Assembly (NCBI GenBank): GCA_947479815.1
Contig: CANKAT010000017.1
Location: forward strand, 1-45,982
Source of the DNA: Sphingobacteriaceae bacterium
GTDB lineage: Bacteria; Bacteroidota; Bacteroidia; Sphingobacteriales; Sphingobacteriaceae
Direction: 5' to 3'
Length of the DNA stretch: 45,982 nucleotides
Shown: one piece after another, positions 1-7,990 of the stretch
Position numbering within the stretch: position 1 is the first letter of the stretch
Layout: the number at the start of each line of letters is the position of its first letter
The notes under the pieces: model-generated
Told to the model about the DNA's origin: nothing
Databases searched by the model: none
The model's input: only the letters and a program-made list of their open reading frames with translations
Position numbers and translations under genes: made by a program

Positions 1-4
1 AGTA

Positions 5-1279
5 CTACAGGCTTGGCAGTCCGCCCACTACTTTTGGCAGCGGATTTGTTAAACCATTCAGGTCATAAAAAACCCGCCCACCTTTGACAGTCACTTCACA
101 TTCAAAGCGTTGCTTGCCTTCAATTCGTTGTCCCATGTGATCGAACACCCCAACCCGCCCTTTGCGGATACGTAATACCGTTACATCTCCCTCTGATCCT
201 ACCGAGAGATTACCAAGCTGCTCCCGGTGAATGACTTGCGCAGGTTTCCAGGTTACAGAGTTGATGATCGCTGGAACTTCCATTCCTAGAGTTAAAAATT
301 TATTCATCACATTGAGGATGTCTTTCATCGCTGAATTCATGCTTCCACCATGGTGATCTGTGCTGATCACATCCGGAAAAAAACCGGCTTTAGTTGCCGG
401 AATAGCATGGCTAAATGAAAAGCTTGCTGCTCCATGACCCACATCCCAAATTACACCTCTCTGTCTGGCTTCAAAAACAAAAGGTCTTAACTTACCCGTT
501 AATGGATCAGTAATAGCTTCACGCTCTTTACCTCCGCCGCCATAGGTATGGGTATAAATATCGCCCGGGCGGAATTTTTTCATCGTCAGCTCTTCTAGAG
601 AGAGACCGCTCCCGCCAAAATCAACAATCACAGGAATATTTCCAGCAATTTTTCCCGCTTCAATAGCGCGGTCAATTGGCACCCAATCTGGTTTGTTATA
701 ATGTGCAACTTTAAATCCGACAATCAGGTCATTATACTTTAATGCCATATCAGCAGATAAACGCGCATCCATGTCGGCATTATTTTGCTCAGGTGGCCCT
801 CCGGTCATCCCCTCACCAACAATATTTAGAAATGCTAAAACCCGAGTTCTCGCTCGGTCTATGGTCTGGTCTTTGAATTTTTCAAATGTCCTCCAGCCTG
901 CACTTCCTGCATCCACAACGGTTGTAACTCCTACACGAAAGGTGAATCCATCAGGCTGATTTGCATAATAACTGTTTCTTAGATAGTGGTCAGGCTCAGT
1001 GCCTGCAAAATTATGCGTGTGCATGTCAATGATTCCCGGAGTAACAACTAATCCTTTTGCATTGACCACCCTAGATGCTGTTTTGGGGTCAATATTTTTG
1101 GAAACTGCGGCAATTTTTCCGGCTTTATTGATTGCAACATCCATTAATTCATTGATGTTATTTTTAGGATCAATCACATGGCCGCCTTTAATGATTATTG
1201 CATATTCCGGATCGGATGATTGAGCACGTATAACCTGTGAGCTGAGTAGCATGAAAATTAGGAGATGTATTCTTTGCAT
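5..1279 (-). CDS. Exported amidohydrolase/deacetylase family metallohydrolase
   Basis: This 424-residue protein begins with a Sec signal peptide (residues 1-20, ending VIRAQ) and is probably periplasmic. It has the amidohydrolase TIM-barrel metal site: HTH at 87-89 after PGIID, a candidate carboxylated lysine in VGFKV (K190), histidines in THTYGG (H244) and DVGHG (H282), and the catalytic aspartate in STDHHG (D308). It resembles the amidohydrolase/deacetylase group near dihydroorotases and D-aminoacylases, which hydrolyse cyclic or acyl amide bonds; the substrate cannot be read from sequence. It is the last complete gene of the region 1 locus, so it may remove an acyl or amide group from the imported compound. 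The family call is firm, the substrate unknown. Confidence 0.85.
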   Translation of the reverse strand: MQRIHLLIFMLLSSQVIRAQSSDPEYAIIIKGGHVIDPKNNINELMDVAINKAGKIAAVSKNIDPKTASRVVNAKGLVVTPGIIDMHTHNFAGTEPDHYLRNSYYANQPDGFTFRVGVTTVVDAGSAGWRTFEKFKDQTIDRARTRVLAFLNIVGEGMTGGPPEQNNADMDARLSADMALKYNDLIVGFKVAHYNKPDWVPIDRAIEAGKIAGNIPVIVDFGGSGLSLEELTMKKFRPGDIYTHTYGGGGKEREAITDPLTGKLRPFVFEARQRGVIWDVGHGAASFSFSHAIPATKAGFFPDVISTDHHGGSMNSAMKDILNVMNKFLTLGMEVPAIINSVTWKPAQVIHREQLGNLSVGSEGDVTVLRIRKGRVGVFDHMGQRIEGKQRFECEVTVKGGRVFYDLNGLTNPLPKVVGGLPSL

Positions 1280-1573
1280 TATTAAGCGTGTAATTTAATA
1301 GGACTAATTGTAATTTTTTGAAACAAAAAGCTAAATATCATTAAAATAAAAACAGTAATTAAACTGTTATTATCTGTAGAAAAAAATAGAATTATAACGG
1401 ATGTATTGATTGGAGAGCATATCCCAATAATCAATATTAATAGAAGAAGAATGCAATGCTTCATTAAACAGAATTTTTCGATAGTCAATCCATCCAATTA
1501 TAAGAATAAATTGAATGGATTGAAATACGAATATAAGAAATAGCTCTAGGTGCAGAAACTAAGTTTTAGAGTA
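1280..1573. other. Intergenic spacer, AT-rich
   Basis: This stretch of about 290 bases separates the amidohydrolase from the DUF1080 gene. It contains a 71-codon open frame on the minus strand with a hydrophobic translation, but low-complexity AT-rich DNA readily gives such frames and no family is recognisable. I saw no clear terminator or promoter. Confidence 0.5.
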
Positions 1574-2335
1574 TTAAGGCAATAATGCAGCGGTTTCTGC
1601 TGCCGAAGTTACACCAGGTGCAAGTTCAATAACTTTAAGATTTCGGTAAAAGATTTGAGCACCCTCAGATTCAAGACAGAGGTATCCTTTTTTCTGGCTG
1701 GATTTTCTTATACCATTTACAAACTTACCGTTTACAGAAAGTTTAATTACACCGTCAACACAAACAACTTCATAGGTATTCCATTCGCCCTTACCTTTTA
1801 CACGGTTTTCAATTGACTTGCTTCGATCGCCTCTTGGATTATCAGCAATAGTTGTTACACCCTGCACGCCAAAAAGTTCGCCATGAACATAGGCAATTGG
1901 TGGTTTAACCCCATTCCTTATGTTGAGGTCTACCCACTCGAGGTCGAGCATTTGAATCTCTACTCCATCTGGTAGCGGATTGGTACCAATAGGCTTTGCA
2001 CCACTCCAGGCAAATACGCCTGAATTACCGCCAGCTTCCATATGCTTCCATTCCACATGCAAAATGAAATTTTCATATTGCTTTTCAGAACGTATTACAC
2101 CAATGGGCAAACCCGTATTAGAAAGAGTTCCATCTTTCATTAATTTCCAGGTTTCTTTTGTTGTATTGACATTAATCCATTTCAATTTATTTTCCTTTTC
2201 CTTGGCTTTGGAAAGCACGGCATCCATACTTGTAGATGTACCAAACTCAAATAAGGTTTCCTGAGAATAGGACATATGACTGCTAATTAACAGAATACTA
2301 AGGAACATCAGTCCTTTTTTAAAATAGCTATTCAT
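1574..2335 (-). CDS. Exported DUF1080 protein (3-keto-disaccharide hydrolase family)
   Basis: This 253-residue protein has a signal peptide (about residues 1-25, ending SYSQ) and a single DUF1080/PF06439 domain, a concanavalin-like jelly roll. Recognisable pieces are the motif NSGVFAWSG, a metal or sugar-site segment around GVEIQMLDLEW, and WNTYEVVCVDGVIKLSVNG near residues 185-205. Members of the family have been assigned as 3-keto-glycoside hydrolases that act after a Gfo/Idh/MocA enzyme has oxidised C3 of a sugar. Such an oxidoreductase lies 135 bp upstream in the same direction, which supports that role here. The exact sugar is unknown. Confidence 0.85.
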   Translation of the reverse strand: MNSYFKKGLMFLSILLISSHMSYSQETLFEFGTSTSMDAVLSKAKEKENKLKWINVNTTKETWKLMKDGTLSNTGLPIGVIRSEKQYENFILHVEWKHMEAGGNSGVFAWSGAKPIGTNPLPDGVEIQMLDLEWVDLNIRNGVKPPIAYVHGELFGVQGVTTIADNPRGDRSKSIENRVKGKGEWNTYEVVCVDGVIKLSVNGKFVNGIRKSSQKKGYLCLESEGAQIFYRNLKVIELAPGVTSAAETAALLP

Positions 2336-2390
2336 AATTTATTTTATAATGTTAAAATCATTCTATAATTCTTATTACTCCTCTGAAAAT

Positions 2391-2420
2391 GTCTTTGCGA
2401 GGAGGCACGGAAGCAATCTC
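2391..2420. repeat. REP-like palindromic element
   Basis: The 30 bases here contain TTGCGAGGAGGCACGG followed by AAGCAATCTC. The inverted ends TTGC and GCAA and the pattern TTGCGAGG...CACG...AAGCAATCTC match the dispersed extragenic repeat I know from many Bacteroidota genomes. It lies in the spacer between the oxidoreductase and DUF1080 genes, where it could form a hairpin in the transcript. Only one copy was noticed in this window. Confidence 0.6.
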
Positions 2421-2470
2421 ATAATTAAAGGACAATTCTGTCATTCGCTTTGAGCCCTTCTAAACAAAAC

Positions 2471-3766
2471 TTATACCACCTTTGTCACTCCAGGGATAGC
2501 CGGTTCAGGAACAGGCCATTTCAAGTCCCAAGCATATTGATTAAAATCAGGACCAATAACCTGATTAGAATTCATTGCTTGTTCCCAAGTAATGGTTTGT
2601 CCGCTATAGGCTACCATCCTACTCAAAATACCAAGCATGGTACTGTTAACCATAATCTCACCATCATTCATAGGCTTGCCTGAACGAATGGAAGCAAAAA
2701 GCTCATCATGCTGGACCTGATACATGTCCTTCTTTTCTCCTTGGTAGTCCCAATTATTTTTTCCGCTTATTTTATGGGTCTGCCCTTGATAAAATGCAGT
2801 GCCTTCTGATCCTATAATCTCTACTGAATTTTTGCCTGAACAGCCATCCTGCTGACGGCAAAAATTATATCCTTTAACGCCATTTGCAAATTCAAATTCA
2901 ATAGCAAAATGATCATAAATATTACCCCATTGCTTTTCTACTCTTGACTGCCGTCCACCCGTTCCAAAGGCTCTTATTGGCATTTGACTACCTAAGGCCC
3001 AAGTCATCATGTCTAGGTTATGAACAACCATTTCTACGATAAAATCGCCAGATAACCAGTCATAATAATACCAATTACGCATCTGATATTCCATTTCTGT
3101 CCATTCGGGTTTGCGGGGAAAATACCAGAGTCCGCCACCATTACGCGTAGAGTTAACCATTCTAACCTCGCCAATGTCGCCGTTCTGAACTCTTCCAAAA
3201 AGCTCTCTCTTTGGAGGATCATAACGGAAGCAAAAACCTGAGACTAGCGAAAGGCCTTTTTCTTTCGCCTTTTTTGAAGCTGCCAATACCTTACGTACTC
3301 CCGGAGCATCAACAGCGACAGGTTTTTCACAGAAAATATGTTTACCTGCTTCTACGGCGGCAACAAGCTGATCGGGACGAAAACCAGGAGGAGTAGTCAA
3401 TAAAACCACATCAACATCCGATTCCATAACTCGTTTGTAGGCATCGAAGCCAACAAATCTATTCTCCTTTGGCACCTTTACCTTATCGGGATGGGCTTTC
3501 AGAAGTATGTCATAGGAGCTATCCAAACGATCCTGAAATATATCAGCCATAGCGGTAATGATCACGTTAGGGTCGGCTTTAATTGCCTGACTGGCTGCAC
3601 CGGTTCCTCTGCCACCACATCCGATCAAAGCAACCTTCAAAACACTTTTACTTTGAGCAAAGGTAGTCTTTGGGAATGCTGCACTTAATCCGATAGAACT
3701 GCCAATAACGACTGCTCCTGTTGATTTAATAAATGATCTTCGATCTGTTGTTCCAGACTTTGCCAT
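2471..3766 (-). CDS. Tat-exported Gfo/Idh/MocA family oxidoreductase
   Basis: This 431-residue protein starts with a classical twin-arginine signal (DRRSFIK, R9-R10) and a hydrophobic stretch ending near residue 38, so it is exported folded, probably with its nicotinamide cofactor bound. The Rossmann motif GCGGRGTG is at 49-56 and the family lysine is in CEKPV (K148). The C-terminal half is the substrate-binding alpha/beta domain. Relatives oxidise or reduce sugar hydroxyls, often C3 of glycosides. Its neighbours are an exported isomerase-like TIM barrel and a DUF1080 hydrolase, the usual partners in oxidative glycoside cleavage. Substrate is not determined. Confidence 0.9.
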   Translation of the reverse strand: MAKSGTTDRRSFIKSTGAVVIGSSIGLSAAFPKTTFAQSKSVLKVALIGCGGRGTGAASQAIKADPNVIITAMADIFQDRLDSSYDILLKAHPDKVKVPKENRFVGFDAYKRVMESDVDVVLLTTPPGFRPDQLVAAVEAGKHIFCEKPVAVDAPGVRKVLAASKKAKEKGLSLVSGFCFRYDPPKRELFGRVQNGDIGEVRMVNSTRNGGGLWYFPRKPEWTEMEYQMRNWYYYDWLSGDFIVEMVVHNLDMMTWALGSQMPIRAFGTGGRQSRVEKQWGNIYDHFAIEFEFANGVKGYNFCRQQDGCSGKNSVEIIGSEGTAFYQGQTHKISGKNNWDYQGEKKDMYQVQHDELFASIRSGKPMNDGEIMVNSTMLGILSRMVAYSGQTITWEQAMNSNQVIGPDFNQYAWDLKWPVPEPAIPGVTKVV

Positions 3767-3892
3767 AGTTATAGTATTGATTTTTATAGTTCTTTTAAAA
3801 TAAAATTATATCAGCCAATTGCCCCTAATACAATCAGACTTTTAGGGCTAATGCTTGCTAGCGAGAAATTACCTGTATTAAAACAAATGCCT

Positions 3893-4732
3893 CTATTTTA
3901 ATGCACTTCTAAAATAGTTAACACTTTGAGTCACATCCGGAACATTGTTATACCAGTTATGCTCATATTCAACTGATAATAAGCCCTTAAAATGCTGCCT
4001 TTTCAGTTCTTTAATTACACCGTCGATATTTGAGACACCTGTTCCCCAGTGAACGTCATGCGCCTCTTTTTTATTTTTTTCATTTAAATCTTTTACATGT
4101 AACTGTATAACATGTCCTTCCAATTTTTTCAAAGACTCAATCGGATCAAGCCCTGAACGCACCCAATGGCCAATATCAGCACAAGAACCCATACGTTTAC
4201 TTTGACCTTGAATAGCCGAAAATAGAATATCTGGATTCCAGTAAGGTGATGGCTGGGGATGATTGTGAATGGCGAGATTGATTTTGAACTGGTCACACAA
4301 TTTTGATATCATGGGAATATCTTTTACATCAGGTTCAGATGTAAAGTTTTCCAAACCCATTGCTTTTCCAAATTCGAATAACTGTAACCAATCTGCATCG
4401 CCTTTAGCATTAACTACGCCATAGGAAATCATTTTGATTCCTTTTTCCTTCAATCTCTGTAAAATTTTAGTCCTTTTTACAGCATCCATATGGTAATCCA
4501 TTTTACCTTCAATGCCCCCACCTATAGCCTGACCTGGATAAGCTTCTACATATTTTAAACCGCAGCTATCGATTTTATCAATGGCTTCAAAAAATGTAAA
4601 ACGGTTAAAGGTATAGGCTTGTGCACCTAGTTTCCAGCCTAATTTAGCTTCCGGATTTTGTGCCAATAAATTATTTACTACACCAAAAAGGCATATATTA
4701 AGGACCAAAAAGAGAATCAATTTACTTTTCAT
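3893..4732 (-). CDS. Exported sugar phosphate isomerase/epimerase-type TIM barrel
   Basis: This 279-residue protein has a signal peptide (1-25, ending NLLAQ) and an AP-endonuclease-2/xylose-isomerase-like TIM barrel. Likely metal ligands are E133 (FTSEP), D186 (CADIGHW), H212 (QLHVKD) and E255 (SVEYEHN); H156 and H158 (HNHPQP) also fall in the active-site face. Although the family name mentions sugar phosphates, export makes a phosphorylated substrate unlikely. Barrels of this type placed next to Gfo/Idh/MocA enzymes can epimerise or eliminate from 3-keto sugars, which is the inferred role here. Confidence 0.85.
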   Translation of the reverse strand: MKSKLILFLVLNICLFGVVNNLLAQNPEAKLGWKLGAQAYTFNRFTFFEAIDKIDSCGLKYVEAYPGQAIGGGIEGKMDYHMDAVKRTKILQRLKEKGIKMISYGVVNAKGDADWLQLFEFGKAMGLENFTSEPDVKDIPMISKLCDQFKINLAIHNHPQPSPYWNPDILFSAIQGQSKRMGSCADIGHWVRSGLDPIESLKKLEGHVIQLHVKDLNEKNKKEAHDVHWGTGVSNIDGVIKELKRQHFKGLLSVEYEHNWYNNVPDVTQSVNYFRSALK

Positions 4733-5053
4733 CAGCGTATAATTTGTTTAAAATTTGAATGATATAAATGAATTAAAATATGAACTAAACTACAAGATAC
4801 TATCCAATCATTTAAGACCTTATTCATGTCCTAAATAAATGTCAAATTCCATATCAGAAATTTGATAGCAGCACTTTTAGTGAAGGTAATAAAAATATTA
4901 TTATTAGTAATTTCAATTTTAGGAGTGTTACGGCAGGAATGAAGATCCTTTCCTATTAATGATTATGAAAAAGAAAGATTGGTAGATTAGGCCATCATGA
5001 AAAATACAGCATGAATTATGCAGCAAAAATGCATTGAATAATATATCCCCCCT
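4733..5053. other. Intergenic spacer of about 320 bases
   Basis: I found no gene, tRNA, convincing terminator or TAnnTTTG promoter box on the minus strand in this spacer between the MFS gene and the isomerase gene. Its length would leave room for a separate promoter for the downstream enzymes, but nothing in the sequence shows one. Confidence 0.5.
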
Positions 5054-6331
5054 TTACTCTAAATAGTCTAGATCCTTGGAGAAAGTTTCCTGCATCTTAC
5101 TCAAAGCCCAGAATGCGAGTGCCAGACTTAACAGAGCCAAAGTAATACCAGCATATATAAGTGACCCATCAAACAAGCCCTTTAAATACTGAAAAAGTAA
5201 GGAAAGTGGAACAACAGCTCCTCTAACAAAATTAGGGACCGTAGTAGTTACTGTTGCACGGATATTAGTACCAAACTGCTCCGTTGCGATGGTCATGAAG
5301 ATCACCCAGTATCCAACTGAAAAACCTAAAAACATACAGATAGAATAGAAAGCAAATAAGCTTAGATCGTGGAGCATAAAATAAGATGAAATAGAAATGA
5401 TGGAAAGGAACAGATAAGTATAAACTACTTTAAGTCTGCTCTTGAGGAATTGACTTAAAACACCACTAGCAATATCTCCTAGAACAAGGCCGGCATAGCA
5501 CCAAGCAACAGCAGCACCTGCATTTACCGGTCTTGCAACACCTAAAGCTTTTCCAAATTCAGGAGAAAGAGTGATCAAAATACCGACTACAAACCAAAGG
5601 GGTACTCCAATAATGATACATCTCAGGTACTTAAAAAATCTATCCGCATTGGTGAAAAGTGAAAAGAAATTTCCTCTTTTTGTATGATCATCTCTGACTT
5701 TGCCAAACATACCTGATTCGGCAACACCAAAACGTAAAAGCAATAAAGAAAGTCCTAAACCTCCTCCAATAAAAAAAGAAGTACGCCAGTCAAAATACTG
5801 GGCAATAAAATAAGCAACCACCGCGCCACTCACGCCAACTGCTGCAACAATAGTGGTGGCATATCCGCGCTTCTCTTTAGGCATGATCTCAGCAACTAGC
5901 GTAATACCAGCACCCAGTTCACCTGCAAGGCCAAAGCCTGCAATGAAACGCCACAAAGCATAGCTTTCAACTGTATGCACGAAGCCATTGGCAATATTAG
6001 CAACAGAATATATAAATATAGAACCGAAAAGTACTGATAAACGTCCCTTTTTATCCCCTAATATTCCCCAAAACATACCTCCAACGAGCAATCCAATCAT
6101 CTGAACATTCAAGAGAAAAATGCCATTGTCTGTTAAATCTTGACCAGATAAACCCAGTGACTGTAAACTTGGAACCCTTACAATACTAAAGAGCAAAAGA
6201 TCATAAATATCAACGAAGTATCCAAGAGAGGCAACTAAAACTGCTAAACTAAGCAGCTTAGTTTTATTTTTATTTACCGCCTCAGTAAAATCCGCACCAT
6301 GACCAGGTATCAATGTTGTTTTTGTTTTCAT
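5054..6331 (-). CDS. MFS transporter
   Basis: This 425-residue protein is strongly hydrophobic with about twelve predicted membrane segments. The MFS loop motif between helices 2 and 3 is present (GDKKGRLSVLFGS, near residues 92-104), and a central hydrophilic loop near 205-230 divides two six-helix halves. The conserved acidic stretch ELGAGITLVAEIMP in the first half is typical of the metabolite:H+ symporter/sugar transporter groups. It sits between the PLP enzyme and the isomerase genes of the region 1 locus, so it probably brings the periplasmic breakdown product across the inner membrane. The cargo is not known. Confidence 0.88.
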   Translation of the reverse strand: MKTKTTLIPGHGADFTEAVNKNKTKLLSLAVLVASLGYFVDIYDLLLFSIVRVPSLQSLGLSGQDLTDNGIFLLNVQMIGLLVGGMFWGILGDKKGRLSVLFGSIFIYSVANIANGFVHTVESYALWRFIAGFGLAGELGAGITLVAEIMPKEKRGYATTIVAAVGVSGAVVAYFIAQYFDWRTSFFIGGGLGLSLLLLRFGVAESGMFGKVRDDHTKRGNFFSLFTNADRFFKYLRCIIIGVPLWFVVGILITLSPEFGKALGVARPVNAGAAVAWCYAGLVLGDIASGVLSQFLKSRLKVVYTYLFLSIISISSYFMLHDLSLFAFYSICMFLGFSVGYWVIFMTIATEQFGTNIRATVTTTVPNFVRGAVVPLSLLFQYLKGLFDGSLIYAGITLALLSLALAFWALSKMQETFSKDLDYLE

Positions 6332-6548
6332 TTTATGGATAATTCTATGTTGGATTTAATAAGACTTTAATTAAAAAAAAACGCGTTTGATCCTATTGCA
6401 ACTGAAATAGGCTGTAAAGATTTTTGTTTGAATAGTCTCTTTTCAGCAATATTGTTATAAATCAGATTCAGAATTTTAGGCATAATTATCTACCCTGAGC
6501 AACATTTTGACTTACTACTCAACAGATAATAGGGAAAAATTCGAAAAA

Positions 6549-7841
6549 TTATTTTTTTGCTGCGATCTCCCCGATAGCTCTTACGAATTTATCAAGTTCA
6601 GGCAAACGTGTGTATACATGAGGTGTAACACGAACACAACTGACATTTTCGTAATCAATTGGCACTGTATGGATCTTATAATTGTTAAATAATATTCTTT
6701 CCAAATCCCTTGGTCCAATTCCATCGATACTTACGCCACAAATAGCGCATGAGTATGCTGATTTCAAAGAAGTTTTGATCTTCACTCTAGGAATATTTAT
6801 GACTTGTTCTGCCCAATAGTTTTTAAGATATCTAACACGTTCTTCTTTTCTCTTATTACATATAGCTAACTGGAAATTAATGGCTTCACCGATACCTTGC
6901 TCAATCGGAAAACTTCGGGTACCCAAGGTTTCAAATTTCCTGATGTTTGTACCTCTAGGGTCACCATTAGCCAATAATGGCCATATTTTAGATATTTTAT
7001 CCTGCTTAATCCACATCATACCACTACCGATAGGAGCACTTAAGAATTTATGCAGAGAGGTAGCGAAATAATCACAGCCAAGATCAGGAATTTTAAAATC
7101 AAGTAATGCGAATGAATGCGCACCGTCACAAACAACCTCTATACCATGACGATGTGCCATATCACTGATCTTTCTTACTGGAAGGATCTGTCCTACCCAA
7201 TTAATCACATGAGTAACATGAATAATCTTTGTTTTTGAAGTAATAGCATTTTCAAATGCAGCAACAAATTCGTCATCATTCTCAATTGGAAAATTAAAAT
7301 TTAGTTGTTTATATACGATCCCATCACGCATGGCACGTTGCCTCCAGGCGTTCATGTGATTAGGATAATCAAGTTTACACCCGATAACTTCATCACCTGC
7401 TTTAAGATCCAAACCTAAAATTACTGTATTCAATGCTTCTGTAGCATTACGATTAATAACGATCTCCTCTTTGTTACACCCGGCCAAAGAAGCCAGCTTT
7501 TCGCGCAAAGGTTCTCTTCCCTGATCTAGGATCTCCCACATAAAATAGGAAGGACCCTCATTTGTCAATTTATTATATCGTTCAACAGCTTCCTGAACAA
7601 CACGAGGCGAAGGACTAACACCACCATTATTTAAATTAATAATATTAGGACTTACAGTAAATGCTTGCTGAATAACGCTCCAGTAATCCTCATCGGCAGC
7701 TACATTAATAGGCGACAGATCATTAACCTTTTTATTCGCAGATGAAATTTCTGCTGCATGTAATTGATTGAATAAACTGTTGACAGAAAAAGCTCCTGCC
7801 ATTAAGCCCATTTGCTGTATAAATTGTTTACGTCCTGACAT
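6549..7841 (-). CDS. Exported class V aminotransferase-fold PLP enzyme (copy 1)
   Basis: This 430-residue protein has the class V aminotransferase fold. The PLP lysine is in TSLHKFLSAP (K265) and the cofactor-binding aspartate and histidine are in CDGAHSF (D239, H242). The family covers isopenicillin-N-epimerase-like enzymes, cysteine desulfurases and lyases, so transamination is not assured. The N-terminus (SGRKQFIQQ, then a hydrophobic stretch to HAAE) looks like a Tat signal with RK in place of RR. It follows SusD across a hairpin at 7921-7967 and precedes the MFS gene. An ungapped manual comparison with copy 2 (20776-22068) gives about 339 of 430 identical residues (79%). Substrate is unknown. 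Confidence 0.87.
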   Translation of the reverse strand: MSGRKQFIQQMGLMAGAFSVNSLFNQLHAAEISSANKKVNDLSPINVAADEDYWSVIQQAFTVSPNIINLNNGGVSPSPRVVQEAVERYNKLTNEGPSYFMWEILDQGREPLREKLASLAGCNKEEIVINRNATEALNTVILGLDLKAGDEVIGCKLDYPNHMNAWRQRAMRDGIVYKQLNFNFPIENDDEFVAAFENAITSKTKIIHVTHVINWVGQILPVRKISDMAHRHGIEVVCDGAHSFALLDFKIPDLGCDYFATSLHKFLSAPIGSGMMWIKQDKISKIWPLLANGDPRGTNIRKFETLGTRSFPIEQGIGEAINFQLAICNKRKEERVRYLKNYWAEQVINIPRVKIKTSLKSAYSCAICGVSIDGIGPRDLERILFNNYKIHTVPIDYENVSCVRVTPHVYTRLPELDKFVRAIGEIAAKK

Positions 7842-7920
7842 CGTTGTATTATGTTGAAAATGAAGATAAAAATTTTATGATAAACTTGAGGAGACCTAAA
7901 TACTCCTGAAATATTTAACT

Positions 7921-7967
7921 AAAAGATGGTTTGGAAGGGATATTAAATACCTCTCAAACCACCTTTT
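7921..7967 (-). terminator. Hairpin between susD and the PLP enzyme gene
   Basis: Thirteen bases at 7921-7933 pair with 7955-7967 with one G-U pair on the minus strand, and the inner arms can pair further. The minus-strand transcript leaves the stem in a short T run. It lies 24 bases after the SusD stop codon, so it may reduce read-through from susCD into the enzyme genes. Confidence 0.6.
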
Positions 7968-7990
7968 AATTTATTGATTTAATTTAATCA

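Noticed and set aside
1282-1497. 71-codon hydrophobic open frame on the minus strand between the amidohydrolase and DUF1080 genes
   Set aside because: AT-rich low-complexity sequence gives such frames by chance, no family is recognisable, and it ends right at the downstream gene start.
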